A DNA stretch of 64,000 nt from Symsagittifera roscoffensis. Lineage: Eukaryota; Xenacoelomorpha; Acoela; Convolutidae. The DNA is taken from NCBI RefSeq assembly GCF_963678635.1, contig NC_087063.1, positions 15,445,006 to 15,509,005 on the forward strand, given 5' to 3'. The notes below the pieces were generated by a model. That model searched no databases and had not been told where the DNA came from. It saw only the letters and a list, made by a program, of their open reading frames with translations. Both the position numbers and the translations under genes were made by a program. This document shows positions 11,262 through 22,900 of this stretch, piece after piece. Each line of letters opens with the position of its first letter. Position 1 is the first letter of the stretch.

Positions 11262-11790
11262 TCCGCGGTCCAAAAGCAATCTTAAGTCGAGCAAAAAGTC
11301 GAAACATACCCAATTTTGGTCGAGAGAGTCAAAACATAGGTCGAGAAAGTCGAGGAACATATCGGACATAAGTCGAGAAAGTTGAAACATGTCGAATTTT
11401 GGTCGAGAAACATATGTAAACTAGGTCCAACAAAGTCGAACACATTTTTTGTTGAGTTGAGAAAGTCAAAAATGCCAAAATTTGGTCGAGAAAGTTGAAA
11501 CAAACCAAAATTTGATTGATACGGTCGAAACCTACTGATTTTTGGTCCATCTTTTCTCAAGTCGCACCGTCAGTCTTTCTTAAGTTGCACCCACATATTT
11601 TTCTTGAGTCGCGCCTCCAAAATCTGTGTTCAAGTCACACCGTCAGTCTTTTTTTCTGAGGTCGAGCCCCCAGTCTGATCTTAAAAACATTAGGTTGCGC
11701 ATCAAAATCTTTTTCTAAGTCGTGACGCGACTCAAACTATTTTCTGAAGTCCGATATGTTTCCGAAGCTAATAAATGTTAGGTGAAAGGA
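11262..11790. repeat. Degenerate GTCGAG / GTCGCACC repeat cluster
   Basis: From 11283 to about 11560, units of about 25-35 bp recur around GGTCGAGAAAGTCGAAACAT. From 11560 to 11790 related units with AGTCGCACCGTCAGTCTTT follow. The cluster is CpG-rich in an AT-rich setting. Short ORFs on both strands here are by-products of the repeat. Confidence 0.6.
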
Positions 11791-14026
11791 TATTACCTAG
11801 ACTTAGTGTAACCTTTGGCGCGACTTTTAAAAAGACTGAAAGCGCAACCTAAAAAATACGGGCGGAGCGACTTAGGAAAAGACTGGTGCTTCGACTTAAG
11901 GCCGACCAAACAAAAAGACTCAGGGATATGGTCGTGGCTGTTTGTTCTCGGTCGTGCCGGCGGTCAAGTTTTGGAATTTTTGGTCGCACCACTTTCCTAT
12001 TTTGAGCCATTTTCTTGGATCGCATCGGTTGTTTTTTTTTTCATTCGCGCCGTTTTTGAAAAACTATAAGATAAAATAAGGCAGCCTAAATTTTCCATTT
12101 TTGGATCGCATCGTTTTTTAAAATCGGGGACCTCGACACAGGTTGTTTCATTGTTCTAGCCAAACTGCCTCGAAATATTGCTATATTTACGATTTAAATC
12201 CCGTTCGCTGGAAATTTTACTCAAATTTACGTCTATCTTTTTTTTTAAAATTGTGGTCGACAAATTTATATGGCAAAATCTTGCCAAAAAGATGCGAGAT
12301 TGCGTCATGCAACACATAAGAGTGTGCAGTATTGTGTCTGAAACCCGTAACTGATGACTTTTCAATGCAAACCTGATGTGTTACTATCAACCGGCTCATC
12401 TACCGATTCTTGTCAAGCTTTGAAAACAGCACAAATGAGCTTTAAAAATCGTCGTCGAGCAGAATCCAATGATTCCTAAATAGAAAAAATGTAGAAAAAA
12501 AAACAAAATGAGGACAACCTATCATCTCAAAATGTTGCAATACGTTCTTTTTTAATTTTGTGTCTTCAATGATTAAATTTACTCATTTTTAGATAGATAA
12601 ATTTAAGCAATTGAAAAAAACTTTGTCGTTCTAAAAAAAGTAATTCCAATCGGTGTATATGAATTGTTTTTGGTTTTCTTGCAAAGTTTTTTTTTATTTT
12701 AGAGCAATTAAAATTTAATTTAAACAACGCAAAAAGTTTTTTTGATGACAACCTAGATAGTTTTTTTTAGTTGTAGTTTTTTTCGTTGATCAAATTATAA
12801 ATGTCATTTATTAAAAAAATTGTTAGTAAGCCGCGACTTTCGAAGAAAATGACAAAATGTTTGTAATCGGGCTGTATTATTTCCTCGTGACACATTTCTA
12901 CTTTTTAACTATCAATTTTTGATGGAACATTTTCAAGGTATTGTTGCCTTGAGCTCAAATTCAGAGCAATGTTTCACTGGTGATATTACTTTTCCTAAGG
13001 ATATGGAGTTTGAAACTATAGTACCAGTATAAGCTCATTCTATAAGACGTTTTAATGTGGGATATGAGATTTTTGTTGAATGACGAAACAGGCAATCTGG
13101 AAGTGCCACTTCAAAAGATTATTCCAAACGACCAGTGGCAAATTATTATCCCTTCAACTTTTTTCGGCAGATGAAGAAACTCGAACTTTGTTCCGCTGAA
13201 ACATTTAATAGTTGGCATCGAGCTTCGCAGAGAATCAAAGTTTTACGGAAAGACTCTTATGTTTTCATTTGCTGCTCTTTACGTGCTTTCAGGTTCATTT
13301 TCAGTTGCATAATGAATTGAAGTTTAAGTTATTATCTCACTTTTTGGATCATATAAAAATCGACCACCCCGTCATTTCAGCTATAAAGTTTCTAGCACTG
13401 CGTGTAAGCTAATCGATTTTGATTGGCTAAAATCTCTAAGTGAGGCCTAGATAACACACCTTCTTTAATCCCGCTTTTTCAAATGTGAAACTTTAAATAA
13501 AAAACCAAATTTGTGTTAACACAAATTTTCGATTCAAAATTTTTCTTTTCAAATGATTTCGGCTTGTCTGTTATCGCTTAGTGATTTAAATTTGAGTAAT
13601 TGAGTCGTTCAGTTTAAACATATTTCTTATGCTCCTACTCTGAATGAAACCAAAAAACCTTGTAGTTTTTCATGGCAATAATTTTTTTTCAGCTGTTTCT
13701 TTTTTTTTCTTTACATTTTTTCCGCTTAAAAATTTTTGCCTTTGATAAGTTGGCCTAATGGCCTCATATTGCGTGGTTTTCGTTGGGACTGTTATTGGAT
13801 TCCCAGTGCTTAAAAAGGTCTAAGTTGACGGAATTCTGAGTCATTGTCGTGTTGTGTTGAATGAAATTGAACTAATTAAATCTGGGTTTCAGGTCATATA
13901 TCGCATAAAGGTGAAACGCACATTTAGAAATCAGGAAACATTCGGCTGATGGCTAAACGGGTAGTGAGCAACTGTTTAGTGGATGTGCTGTACGCTGTTG
14001 GTATGAGAAACAAATAAAGATCGATC
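11791..14026. other. Non-coding stretch with minor coding-like fragments
   Basis: No supported gene. A short frame at about 13082-13165 (ETGNLEVPLQKIIPNDQWQI) looks protein-like but has no clear acceptor. Sequence near 12830-13010 distantly resembles the CTTTCGATACGAAAG repeat family described at 43.65 kb, sharing the GGTATTGTTG...CTTGAGCT...TTTCAC...GTGAT series. Long poly-T runs are common. Confidence 0.35.
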
Positions 14027-14027
14027 A

Positions 14028-14080
14028 AAGTTTGGGTTTGGCAGAGTGTGGGTTTGGCAGAGTTTGGATTTGGCAAAGAA
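14028..14080. repeat. Short tandem GGGTTTGGCAGAGT repeat
   Basis: Three consecutive copies of a GTTTGGGTTTGGCA/GAG motif of about 16-17 bp. Too short to interpret further. Confidence 0.6.
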
Positions 14081-14244
14081 AGAAACTGGACGCGACTTTA
14101 AATTAGCGCAACTCTATTACACAAAACCAACGATGAAATTTTTTGTTTCTAATCAAGACAATTGATGCAATTTAACCTATTTAAGCGTTTTTTATTCTGT
14201 TCTAGAGCATAGATTTAGAAAGTTATTGACCTTAAATTGGATAA

Positions 14245-14640
14245 GAAAAAAGGATTTTCTGCTTAGAAATAGCCCAGATTAAGAAAATTTCTGAACAGAA
14301 ACTAAATTAGAAAAAAGTTTTTCCTGATTAGAAATAGCCCAGATTAAGAAAATTTCTGAACAGAAATTAGATTAGAAAAAAAGCTTTTTCTGATTAGAAA
14401 TAGCCCAGATTAAGAAAACTTCTGAACAGAAATTAGATTAGAAAAAAGCTTTTTCTGATTAGAAATAGCCTAGATTTTGAAAATTTCTGACCAGAAATTG
14501 GATTAGAAATAAAGTATTATAGAAAATCCATGCTTTATTTAAACATTTTGCAAAGAATGCCTGACCAGAAATTGAGATCAGAAATTAAGTATTTCTTGAC
14601 AGAATTAAAGAATTTTCTCAGTACGGGTTGACATTAGAAT
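14245..14640. repeat. 65-bp tandem repeat ending in a CCCGTACT-type terminus
   Basis: Four units spaced 65, 66 and 65 bp share the GATTAGAAATAGCCCAGATT core (ends at 14280, 14345, 14411 and 14476), followed by two weaker units. The right end reads TTTTCTCAGTACGGG (about 14618-14632). This is the reverse complement of the CCCGTACT(C/G)AG terminus seen at 44681 and near 60081, suggesting that all three are ends of one class of transposon with internal repeats. Confidence 0.65.
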
Positions 14641-14719
14641 TCATCAAAATTAAAACTCTAACTGACAAAATTAAGAATTTACTGGAAAAAATTTATTGAT
14701 ATGAAGGCAAATTTTATCG

Positions 14720-15700
14720 AAACAGTTATTGAGCCGATAGAACCAATTTTGACACATATATTCTTAAAGATACCAGTGCAAAATAGCCCGATGACGTCCG
14801 ATCATTTTTTTTTATCAAAGGTTTTTTGGTATCCCAATACGATTCAACATTTTTAGTATGGATACCGGTTTCTCTTTCCACAAAACTAATCGAATGATTG
14901 GCGGTCTTGTGGGTATATCCCTTCCTATGCAATGCCCCGTATGCACGTCATTCGTCAGAATGAACAATTGCGCCCTGTTCGACGACCGATTGAACTATGG
15001 GCAACAAAGTTTCGGCGTATCGGTGGCTCACAATCTCCATAAATCCAACCGAAGGCCCGAAGCTCGTGTCCACAATGCCAAATACCCAAACTTTTTATTC
15101 GGGCGCCCTTTCACGGCGATTTTTTGGCTTGTCAGAGCAGCAACTTTCGTCGATCTGGACAAAAATACCCGGCCCGCCAAGTCGAATTGGGTGTTTTTGT
15201 AAGTAACGAGCACAAATTTCTCTAAGACAAGCAAAGGCATTCACAATACTTGTTTTTGATATGCCAGTTTGAAGGAAAGTTTGCCTATTTCGTGTTCGTA
15301 TGCTCCAAAGATAAATTATATGCAACCATTTGGCGAGATTGTTTGGCCTTTCCAGGCATATTTATCCGGAGTTTTTTTATATTTTGTCGAGTTTATAGTC
15401 TTTTTGAAACTAGGGCGTTTCTGTTGTCGATTTAATATGCCAAGAGTTTTAAATGTGTGTATACAAAGTTCAATATTTGTCAAACAAGGGAGACTCTGCT
15501 CATTGAAACTCATGGCGCAATCGGTTAAATAAGCGGTCAAATGTTTACTTGCCACTTTGCCGTTTGAACAAATTTTTATTTGTATTCTCAATTCTGATTG
15601 GTCGGAAAATAGCATCATTTTGATCTGAAGCCAAGTTAACATCCTCCCCCTAAACTGGTTTGGCGGTAGGATGTTAACTTGATACTTCCTCTTTATTATC
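14720..15700 (-). pseudogene. Decayed ISXO2-like (Merlin / IS1016 group) DDE transposase
   Basis: Fragments of one transposase are spread over three frames of the minus strand. In order they are: an N-terminal part with a degraded Cys/Trp zinc-ribbon area (15702-15316); a helical part with GISKTSIVNAFACLREICARY, then IFVQIDES with the first catalytic Asp near 15150 and KNRRERAPE after it; KFGYLALW (about 15090); and a C-terminal part with GYTHKTANHSISFV and HTKNVESYW (14920-14830), whose Glu near 14844 fits the last catalytic residue. This order is the ISXO2-like domain, which in animals marks Merlin DNA transposons. Frameshifts and stops between fragments show that it is dead. I could not define terminal inverted repeats. 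Confidence 0.88.
15633..15680. repeat. Perfect 13-bp inverted repeat (hairpin)
   Basis: AAGTTAACATCCT at 15633-15645 is exactly matched by AGGATGTTAACTT at 15668-15680, separated by 22 bp. It lies at the upstream edge of the Merlin relic. It may be a remnant of element structure or an unrelated cruciform-capable palindrome. Confidence 0.8.
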
Positions 15701-16165
15701 ATTTCGAGCTCAACAAACAGTCATATTTGTCAATCATAAATTTTTTTGTGATATTATGGTTAGTCAATCCTATCTATTGAGTCGATGCTACATATGTCAA
15801 CACATTTTAGCTTATGATTGCTAACTTGTGGAAACATGCAAAAGAATTAGATTTGGTCGTTAACGACATGACACATCTTTAATTCATGTCTAATTTCCCA
15901 GTGGAAACGACTTGAGTAATGGACTAGTTTCGAGGCAATCTATCGCTCTCATTGAAAATTTTAACTCAATATAAATCTTGATAATAGCTTTCTGCCTTCG
16001 CACCGATCCAGATTATAAAAAAAAGACTTCACTGGCACCAAATGGTAGGAAAATGAAAACATATCAGTAATAGCCGATCGTTTAAACAGCCATTTATTTA
16101 AAAAAAAAAGCGATCAACATGAGCATAGAAACCGCACAATTTCCTTGAGAATAAGAAAAATAATT
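15701..16165. other. Non-coding spacer
   Basis: I see no gene, repeat or element end between the transposase relic and the minisatellite. Confidence 0.4.
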
Positions 16166-16169
16166 TTTT

Positions 16170-17790
16170 TTCCTTTATCGATTTGTTGCCATGGCAATTG
16201 ATTTGCATTATTTCCGAGTGAGCCACAATTGTTTTGAGAGTGGGAAATATTTCCTTTCTCTGTTATCGATTTGTTGCCATGGCAATTGAGTTAGGTTAAT
16301 TCCTTAATTCCGAGTGAGCCACAATTGTCTTGAGAATGAGAAAAAAAAACTCTTTTTTTGTTATCGATTTGTTGCCATGGCAATTGAGTTTGGTCAGTTA
16401 CGAGTGAGCCACAATTGTCTTCAAAATGAGAAAAAAAATTTCCTCTTTTCTGTTATCGATTTGTTGCCACGGCAATTGAGTTGCATTAATTCCGAGTGAG
16501 CCACAATTGTTTTGAGAGTGGGAAATATTTCCTTTTTCTGTTATCGATTTGTTGCCATGGCAATTGAGTTAGGTTAATTCCTTAATTCCGAGTGAGCCAC
16601 AATTGTCTTGAGAATGAGAAAAAAAACTCTTTTTTTTGTTATCGATTTGTTGCCATGGCAATTGAGTTGGGTTAGTTACGAGTGAGCCACAATGGTCCTG
16701 AAAATGTGAAAAAAAATCCTTTTTTTGTTATCGATTTGTATCTATAGCAATTGAGTTTGGTCAGTTACGAGTGAGCCACAATTGTCTTCAAAATGAGAAA
16801 AAAAAATTTCCTCTTTTCTGTTATCGATTTGTTGCCATGGCAATTGATTTGGATTAATTCCGAGTGAGCCACAATTGTTTTGAGAGTGGGAAATATTTCC
16901 TTTTTCTGTTATCGATTTGTTGCCATGGCAATTGAGTTAGGTTAATTCCTTAATTCCGAGTGAGCCACAATTGTCTTGAGAATGAGAAAAAAACTCTTTT
17001 TTTTGTTATCGATTTGTTGCCATGGCAATTGAGTTGGGTTAGTTACGAGTGAGCCACAATGGTCCTGAAAATGTGAAAAAAAAATCTTTTTTTTTGTTAT
17101 CGATTTGTATCTATAGCAATTGAGTTTGGTCAGTTACGAGTGAGCCACAATTGTCTTCAAAATGAGAAAAAAATTTTCCTCTTTTCTGTTATCGATTTGT
17201 TGCCATGGCAATTGAGTTGGATTAATTCCGAGTGAGCCACAATTGTTTTGAGAGTGGAAAAAAAATTTTTTTCTTTCTGTTATCGATTTGTTGCCATGGC
17301 AATTGAGATAAGTTAATTCCGAGTGAGCCACAATTTTCTTGAGAATGAGAAAAAAAAATCTTTTTTTGTTATCGATTTATTGCCATGGCAATTGAGTTTG
17401 GTCAGTTACGAGTGAGCCACAATTGTCTTCAAAATGAGAAAAAAATTTTCCTCTTTTCTGTTATCGATTTGTTGCCATGGCAATTGAGTTGGATTAATTC
17501 CGAGTGAGCCACAATTGTTTTGAGAGTGGAAAAAAAATTTTTTTCTTTTTGTTATCGATTTGTTGCCATGGCAATTGAGTTAGATTAATTCCGAGTGAGC
17601 CACAATTGTCTTGAGAATGTGAAAAAAAAATCTTTTTTTGTTATCGATTTATTGCCATGGCAATTGAGTTTGGTCAGTTACGAGTGAGCCACAATTGTCT
17701 TCAAAATGATAAAAAAATTCCTCTTTTCCGTTATCGATTTATTGCCATGGCAATTGAGTTCGGTTACTTTCGAGTGAGCCATCTTTTTTA
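16170..17790. repeat. Minisatellite of about 91-bp units with a TTGCCATGGCAA palindrome
   Basis: About 18 units, each with TTATCGATTTGTTGCCATGG, CAATTGAGTT and GAGTGAGCCACAATTGT, separated by an A-rich then T-rich tract. Spacing varies from about 85 to 99 bp. The core TTGCCATGGCAA is a perfect 12-bp palindrome and CAATTG palindromes flank it. Sub-variants (TGTTTTGAGAGTGGGAAATA, GGTCCTGAAAATGTG, TCTATAGCAATTG, CTTCAAAATGAG) recur in a fixed order in the middle of the array, showing a higher-order block of about 3-4 units (near 16494-16866 and again 16866-17200). It is not a CRISPR: units are long and spacers are not unique. Confidence 0.95.
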
Positions 17791-17799
17791 TTTTGAATA

Positions 17800-19926
17800 A
17801 TTGATAAAATCATTTGATCAATCAATCAATTGTAATAGTTTGCCCTATAAAGTCTCTTTAGTTGTTTTCAATTTCAAAAACATGTAGTATTTTTTTTTTA
17901 AAAAAGAAGAAAAACGATTAAAGGATTGATTATATAAAAAAAATTGACCAAGCCTGGCTATTTCACGCCTACAAATTAAGAGTTCCTAATACTTGATCCG
18001 GTAAATTCCTTTCAAATAGTTTAAAAGTTCTCCGATGTCCCAGAGTACAATGGAATTTTGCAGGCCAACGACTCGTTTTGTTACTAGAAAATGCCGAAAA
18101 ACTAACTAATTTTTGAGAGTTAGTTTTTTGCTGGTGATTGGAAAATTTGTTAATATACTCATGAACCAGACATACAGCACTTACGCAGCTACATGACTTG
18201 ATTCATCGAAGTTGATTTTTTGTCTGCAAAATAATTTTGAAGGGCCAATTACGTATAATTAGAAAATTTTAAACATTATAACCACAGTGTGAAATTCATA
18301 CAGTATAACCACATAAACTCTTTACATGCGCAAATTTGAAAAAAAAACTTTGAAAGTTTGTATCCAATTGTTATTAAGGTTTTTGCAAACACACAGTTAG
18401 CTAAATTTTGCCGATTTTTTTGATATCTTAGAATTTTTCATATAAGACAGTTGTAGGGTAGCGGATTTTTTTTACAAATCTTATGAAAACTTCTAAGATA
18501 GAGAAACTTTTGTGGGATGGTCTACAATGGATATTTCAGGCCAATGTCAAAGATAGGACGAAGTTTAGTTGTATATTTTTGCTTGTATGTTGTATAGTAG
18601 GAGCAGTTTTAATAAGTTTATCGAATATTCAGCTATGATACGTTTATTTTATGGCAAAAAAGGTCATTAAAATTGGAGGGGTTTACCACCATTATACATT
18701 ATGGCTTTACGCTCCCGAAATACGGGGAAACAAAAGTCGCTTCAGAGAAAATCTGAAAATTTCATTTTAACTAAAGTTAATATCGTGCCAGTGCCGTATG
18801 TATTATAAAATCTAAAAAAAAAAACAAATCAAATTGAATTCAGAAAACAAATTCAAATTGGTCACATTTAGCTCTACTGCTAGCTGAGACAGATGGAGAA
18901 CAAATTTGTTTTTGATTTTGTTGATTAAGTGGCCAGCCGTTTATCTTTGCCAAATCCGCGTATATTTGAGAAATCTGGAACAACTGGTTACATTCTTTTG
19001 TTAGAAATCTGCGATGAAACTAATATACCCACAAAAATTACGTTACAGGTATTTGTGCGCAGAATCCACGAAACATTTGTAAGTGGATTCCACTGATATT
19101 TTGGAACATGTTTTGAGACATGTTTTATGAATTCCAGTGACCTGCAGACAAGAAATTTTGCGCCTTTCCAGTGCACAGTTGGACTCGTAATGATGTATTT
19201 AAAAAGGACACTGAACTGATTATGGAATTGGTACAAAGAAATTTTCCAGGTTTTTTCATAGTCTATTTTTCCCCATGTCTTCTGATGACTTTGCTACAAT
19301 AGTGGCATCATCAGAAAAACAACTCAACTCTCTGTTTTCCGAAAAAAAAATAAAAATTTATCGAGGTCAAGCAACGTTGCTTATTCGAGCAAAAAGACAA
19401 ACCAGCTTTCAATTGAAAAAACTGAAAAAAACTTGGCGCGCCTTGACTGGGTTGGTAGATAATTTGTATTTTTTAATGACTAGAGAAAAAACCGAATAAT
19501 AATGAGTATTGGCTGTAAAATTTGTTCATTTTTTAACCATAAGAGTCTATCGTTAATGAGTATTTGCTGTACGACAGATTCAGTTTTTGTCCATTTTTTG
19601 ACAACAATGTTAGTGAATAAGTATCTATCAATATGAAGTTAAAATCGGCTATCATGCAAATATTGGTCGTGTTTAGAAAATTACAGATACAGATACTTGT
19701 TCAAAATTTAACAATGCTGGCTCGATAAAATCACTTTTTACCATAACAATTATACTGTTCTGGTCAAAGAATTATTAAATTGGCCAGAATTTAACCATCT
19801 GAACAGATGTTATAATTCAATCAGTCAGGCTAAAAATATCACAAACAACAACTTTTCTGTTTTTGTTAATTCAGTTTCAGTTTTGATCAGACTGAAGACA
19901 CATAAAACACGAAGAAGAAAACACGT
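17800..19926. other. 5' flank of the receptor gene, no supported gene
   Basis: AT-rich with no defined promoter elements. A 74-codon frame with ATG at 19275 (MSSDDFATIVASSEKQLNSL), Lys-rich, ends at 19499. It has no family resemblance and I do not call it. The receptor's untranslated leader presumably lies in the 60-100 bp before 19927. Confidence 0.35.
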
Positions 19927-19933
19927 ATGAAAG
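19927..19933 (+). CDS. Receptor exon 1 (start codon)
   Basis: ATG AAA G followed by a strong GTAAGG donor at 19934. Only seven coding bases, joined to exon 2 in phase 1 to give MKGFKSLLRAVV. This start is chosen because it alone supplies a Met and a basic n-region to the hydrophobic stretch encoded by exon 2. Confidence 0.8.
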
Positions 19934-22900
19934 GTAAGGTTTTGACATCCATCTTTTTTTCTATACTAACTTCCAGCTATTTTTCCTCCGCTCATTTCGC
20001 ATAGTATTTTTTTATAGTGTTTACGAGTGGTTTTACCAGGCCAGCAATCGGACGAGTTCAATAAAGATATGACTTTTAAAAATTCGAGGGGGGAGTAAAA
20101 AGAGCAAAATCACATTTTAACAGAAATAAATACTTTGTCGTTTCAGGTTTCAAAAGTCTACTACGTGCGGTGGTTTTCTTGTCATTATTGCACGTTACTC
20201 AACAATGTCAAGGTTAGTTTTGAGCAGTAGCGCATTTAGGGAGGTGGCGGTCGGGGTGGGGGTTCTCAGGGATTCGACCCCCTGCCGACCCAAATGGCCC
20301 CCCTTTGTAATATTTTGAGATTTACACTTTTGGATGACTGACCTTCAAAGTTTTCTAAAGGAGCCTTCGGCACCAATATATACTAATTTTGAAGGGGAGT
20401 GCGCGCCGAAAAAAACTGAACTTTTCGGTCGAATTTTTCCAAAAAGTGCCTCTTTTGGCCTGTGTTTTGAAAAAATTACCTGAGGAGCAGAGAAACTTGG
20501 CCAATATAGGGTCTTTAGAGTCATTTGGGAGAGCTCAGAAAATCAATTTGTTGACCTAGAAAAAAAGGTCGAGAAAAACGTAAAAATCTGCTGCCCCCCC
20601 CCTTCGAGAAATTCTGCCCCCTTACGAGAAATTTCTAGAAACGCGCCTGGTTTTGAGTACCTAATTTTAATCCATTTATCGAATTTTGATTTGAGAAAAT
20701 AGACTATTATTAAGTTGCCAATATTTAGTAATGAATTAATTAAATTTAGTAATTAATTGAATTGTAATTTTAGTAATGCATTAATTAAATTATTGTTAAT
20801 TAAATAAATGCATAAATGTTGAAAATACATTTACAAAAAAACGAAATTCGTCATGGTGTTAATTATTTCTGAACTATGGGCGTCAATCTTTGATCTTATT
20901 TTTGTCCTTCTTGTTTTTTTCAAGTTTTCCGAAGCAAACAAAAACTAACTGATTTATCGGGAGGCAAATTCTTCGTTGTGTTTGGATTGAAGAGTGAATT
21001 TTTATCATTGCAACAGCATTTTGAATCATAAGCATTTTTTTTCAGTTCCCACTGCTCCGACGACTGTTTCTGTTGCAACTGACTGGCAGGGAGACGATGG
21101 ATCCTTTGTCAAGGTCTCAGTTTCGAATCCCCCTCCTGCCGAGTTCCATCACTTCGAAATAAATATCATGGACTTCGAAGAGCAAGTTCAAGTCTACGCG
21201 AACGAGCATGTTGAACTGGGAACGGATGTTTCGGTGGATTTGCCCAAGTTCGGGACAGTGTATGAGATATTTGTCCACACGGTGGTTAATTGCTCTAACG
21301 GGACCCTCCTAAAAAGTGAAGACTTCTATGAAGAGAAGTTTGTGACGGGTTAGTGAATATTTTTTCCAAACTGTGACAAGATGAGCTAACTCTACAAAGC
21401 TCCAACCCAAGCTTTCAAATTTTGAACAACCTTATAATTTATGTTAGTTTAATACTCTGGGAGTGATTTTAATGCTCTGAAAGATAGTTGAAAAAAGACT
21501 CGCATCAGCTTTTTGAAATTTTTAGTTACCCAATTTGCCTATTAGTAAAAAAAAAGACTTAAATAAAGATCAAAAAAATGAAATGCAAAACAGGGAAAAG
21601 ATTATATCCATAACACAATAGCACGCTATAATGAAGGGTAGCGTGTCTAGGGGATAGAAAGGGGTCAATCGCCCCTCCGCTTGCCCTCCGTTCTCAGTTC
21701 CAAACTGTACTAAAGGACCTATTGGTAATATTGATTCCAACCATTTTGACTAGCTGGTCTCAAAAAACTACAAAAAGCGCTTTTGGCGCCAGGATCAACT
21801 AATTTTTAGAGAAGTCTAAGACTTCCAAGAACAGGATTATTCTTTGAACTATCTCCTGTTCATTAGATATAAACCTGAAGTAATAAAAACAACATCAATT
21901 TCAGAGCCGCCAAAAATTGACAGTGACGTTGAGGTGATATTCATGAATGAATCTCTGCTGTGTATTGTGTGGATTGCACCCAAAGACGATGCCCACTATG
22001 ATGAAATCGAAACATCCCTGATGCAGCCTCCTGACACTTCTTTGGATACAAAAGCCAAGAATGTGGAAGAAAACGTAAGATCCGATTCCCTGAAAAAAAA
22101 GAGTTTAATCTGCTTCAATTTACTAAAAAGTCACCCTTTTCTGAAAAAAAAAACATCATGGCTGAGGCGCACGAAGCAAACTTATTGAGCAAAACCTTCG
22201 CAATCTTTAAATACTGTTTTATTTAGAGATCGCAAGCTATTTACTCAACAGATTCGAATACATATTTACGATCAAATTTCACTCTTTCAAATTCTTATCT
22301 GTTTGTTTCCTTTTTTAAAGAATTTTTTTTTCATTGAAATTTAGAGTTAATAGCAAAGTTTAACAACTAAAGTTAAAAAACGCCACTTAAGCTTTTGACC
22401 AAAAATGTAGTTTTTAGTTTCAGCACGCTCCTCCTAAATTATAGTAATCGGCCCCCAACAGCACGCTCCTCCTAAATTATAGTAATCGGCCCCCAAAAAA
22501 CTTATGATTGGTCGCTCAAAGTTCATTATTTGAAACAGCGCCAAAAGGAAGATCCTTGAAAAAGTTCTCGCAAAACTTTGGATTCTTGTCAAATTTAGGA
22601 TACGGAATTGAAGGTTGGAGCAAGAATGGTTTCTGAGACAATTCATGTATTAGAAGAATTGCTTATAATCTATTTCATACCTCTATGTAGACATAAGCAA
22701 ATGTATAAAATAGAATCAATACTTGAAATTTTTTTATAGAAATTGAAAATATTAATTAGTTTTTTAGATTTGATATTTCAAAAAAATGATATTAAAAAAA
22801 TCAAAAATAGTTCAAAAATCAAAAACAAATCAAAATGAGAAATACATTGCAATCGCAATAAAAAAAAACTAAGTTTTTTGAGCCTGCTAGATTTTGTGGC

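Noticed and set aside
11815-12069. 84-codon plus-strand ORF
   Set aside because: No ATG at its start. It lies in degenerate GTCGCG-type repeats and has a low-complexity hydrophobic end.
16170-17790. Possible CRISPR array
   Set aside because: Units of about 91 bp vary in length, have no unique spacers of constant size, and lie in an animal genome with no cas genes. It is a minisatellite.
19275-19499. 74-codon ORF just upstream of the receptor
   Set aside because: Lys-rich chance frame in AT-rich DNA. It is not needed for the receptor model, and no splice donor joins it to exon 1.
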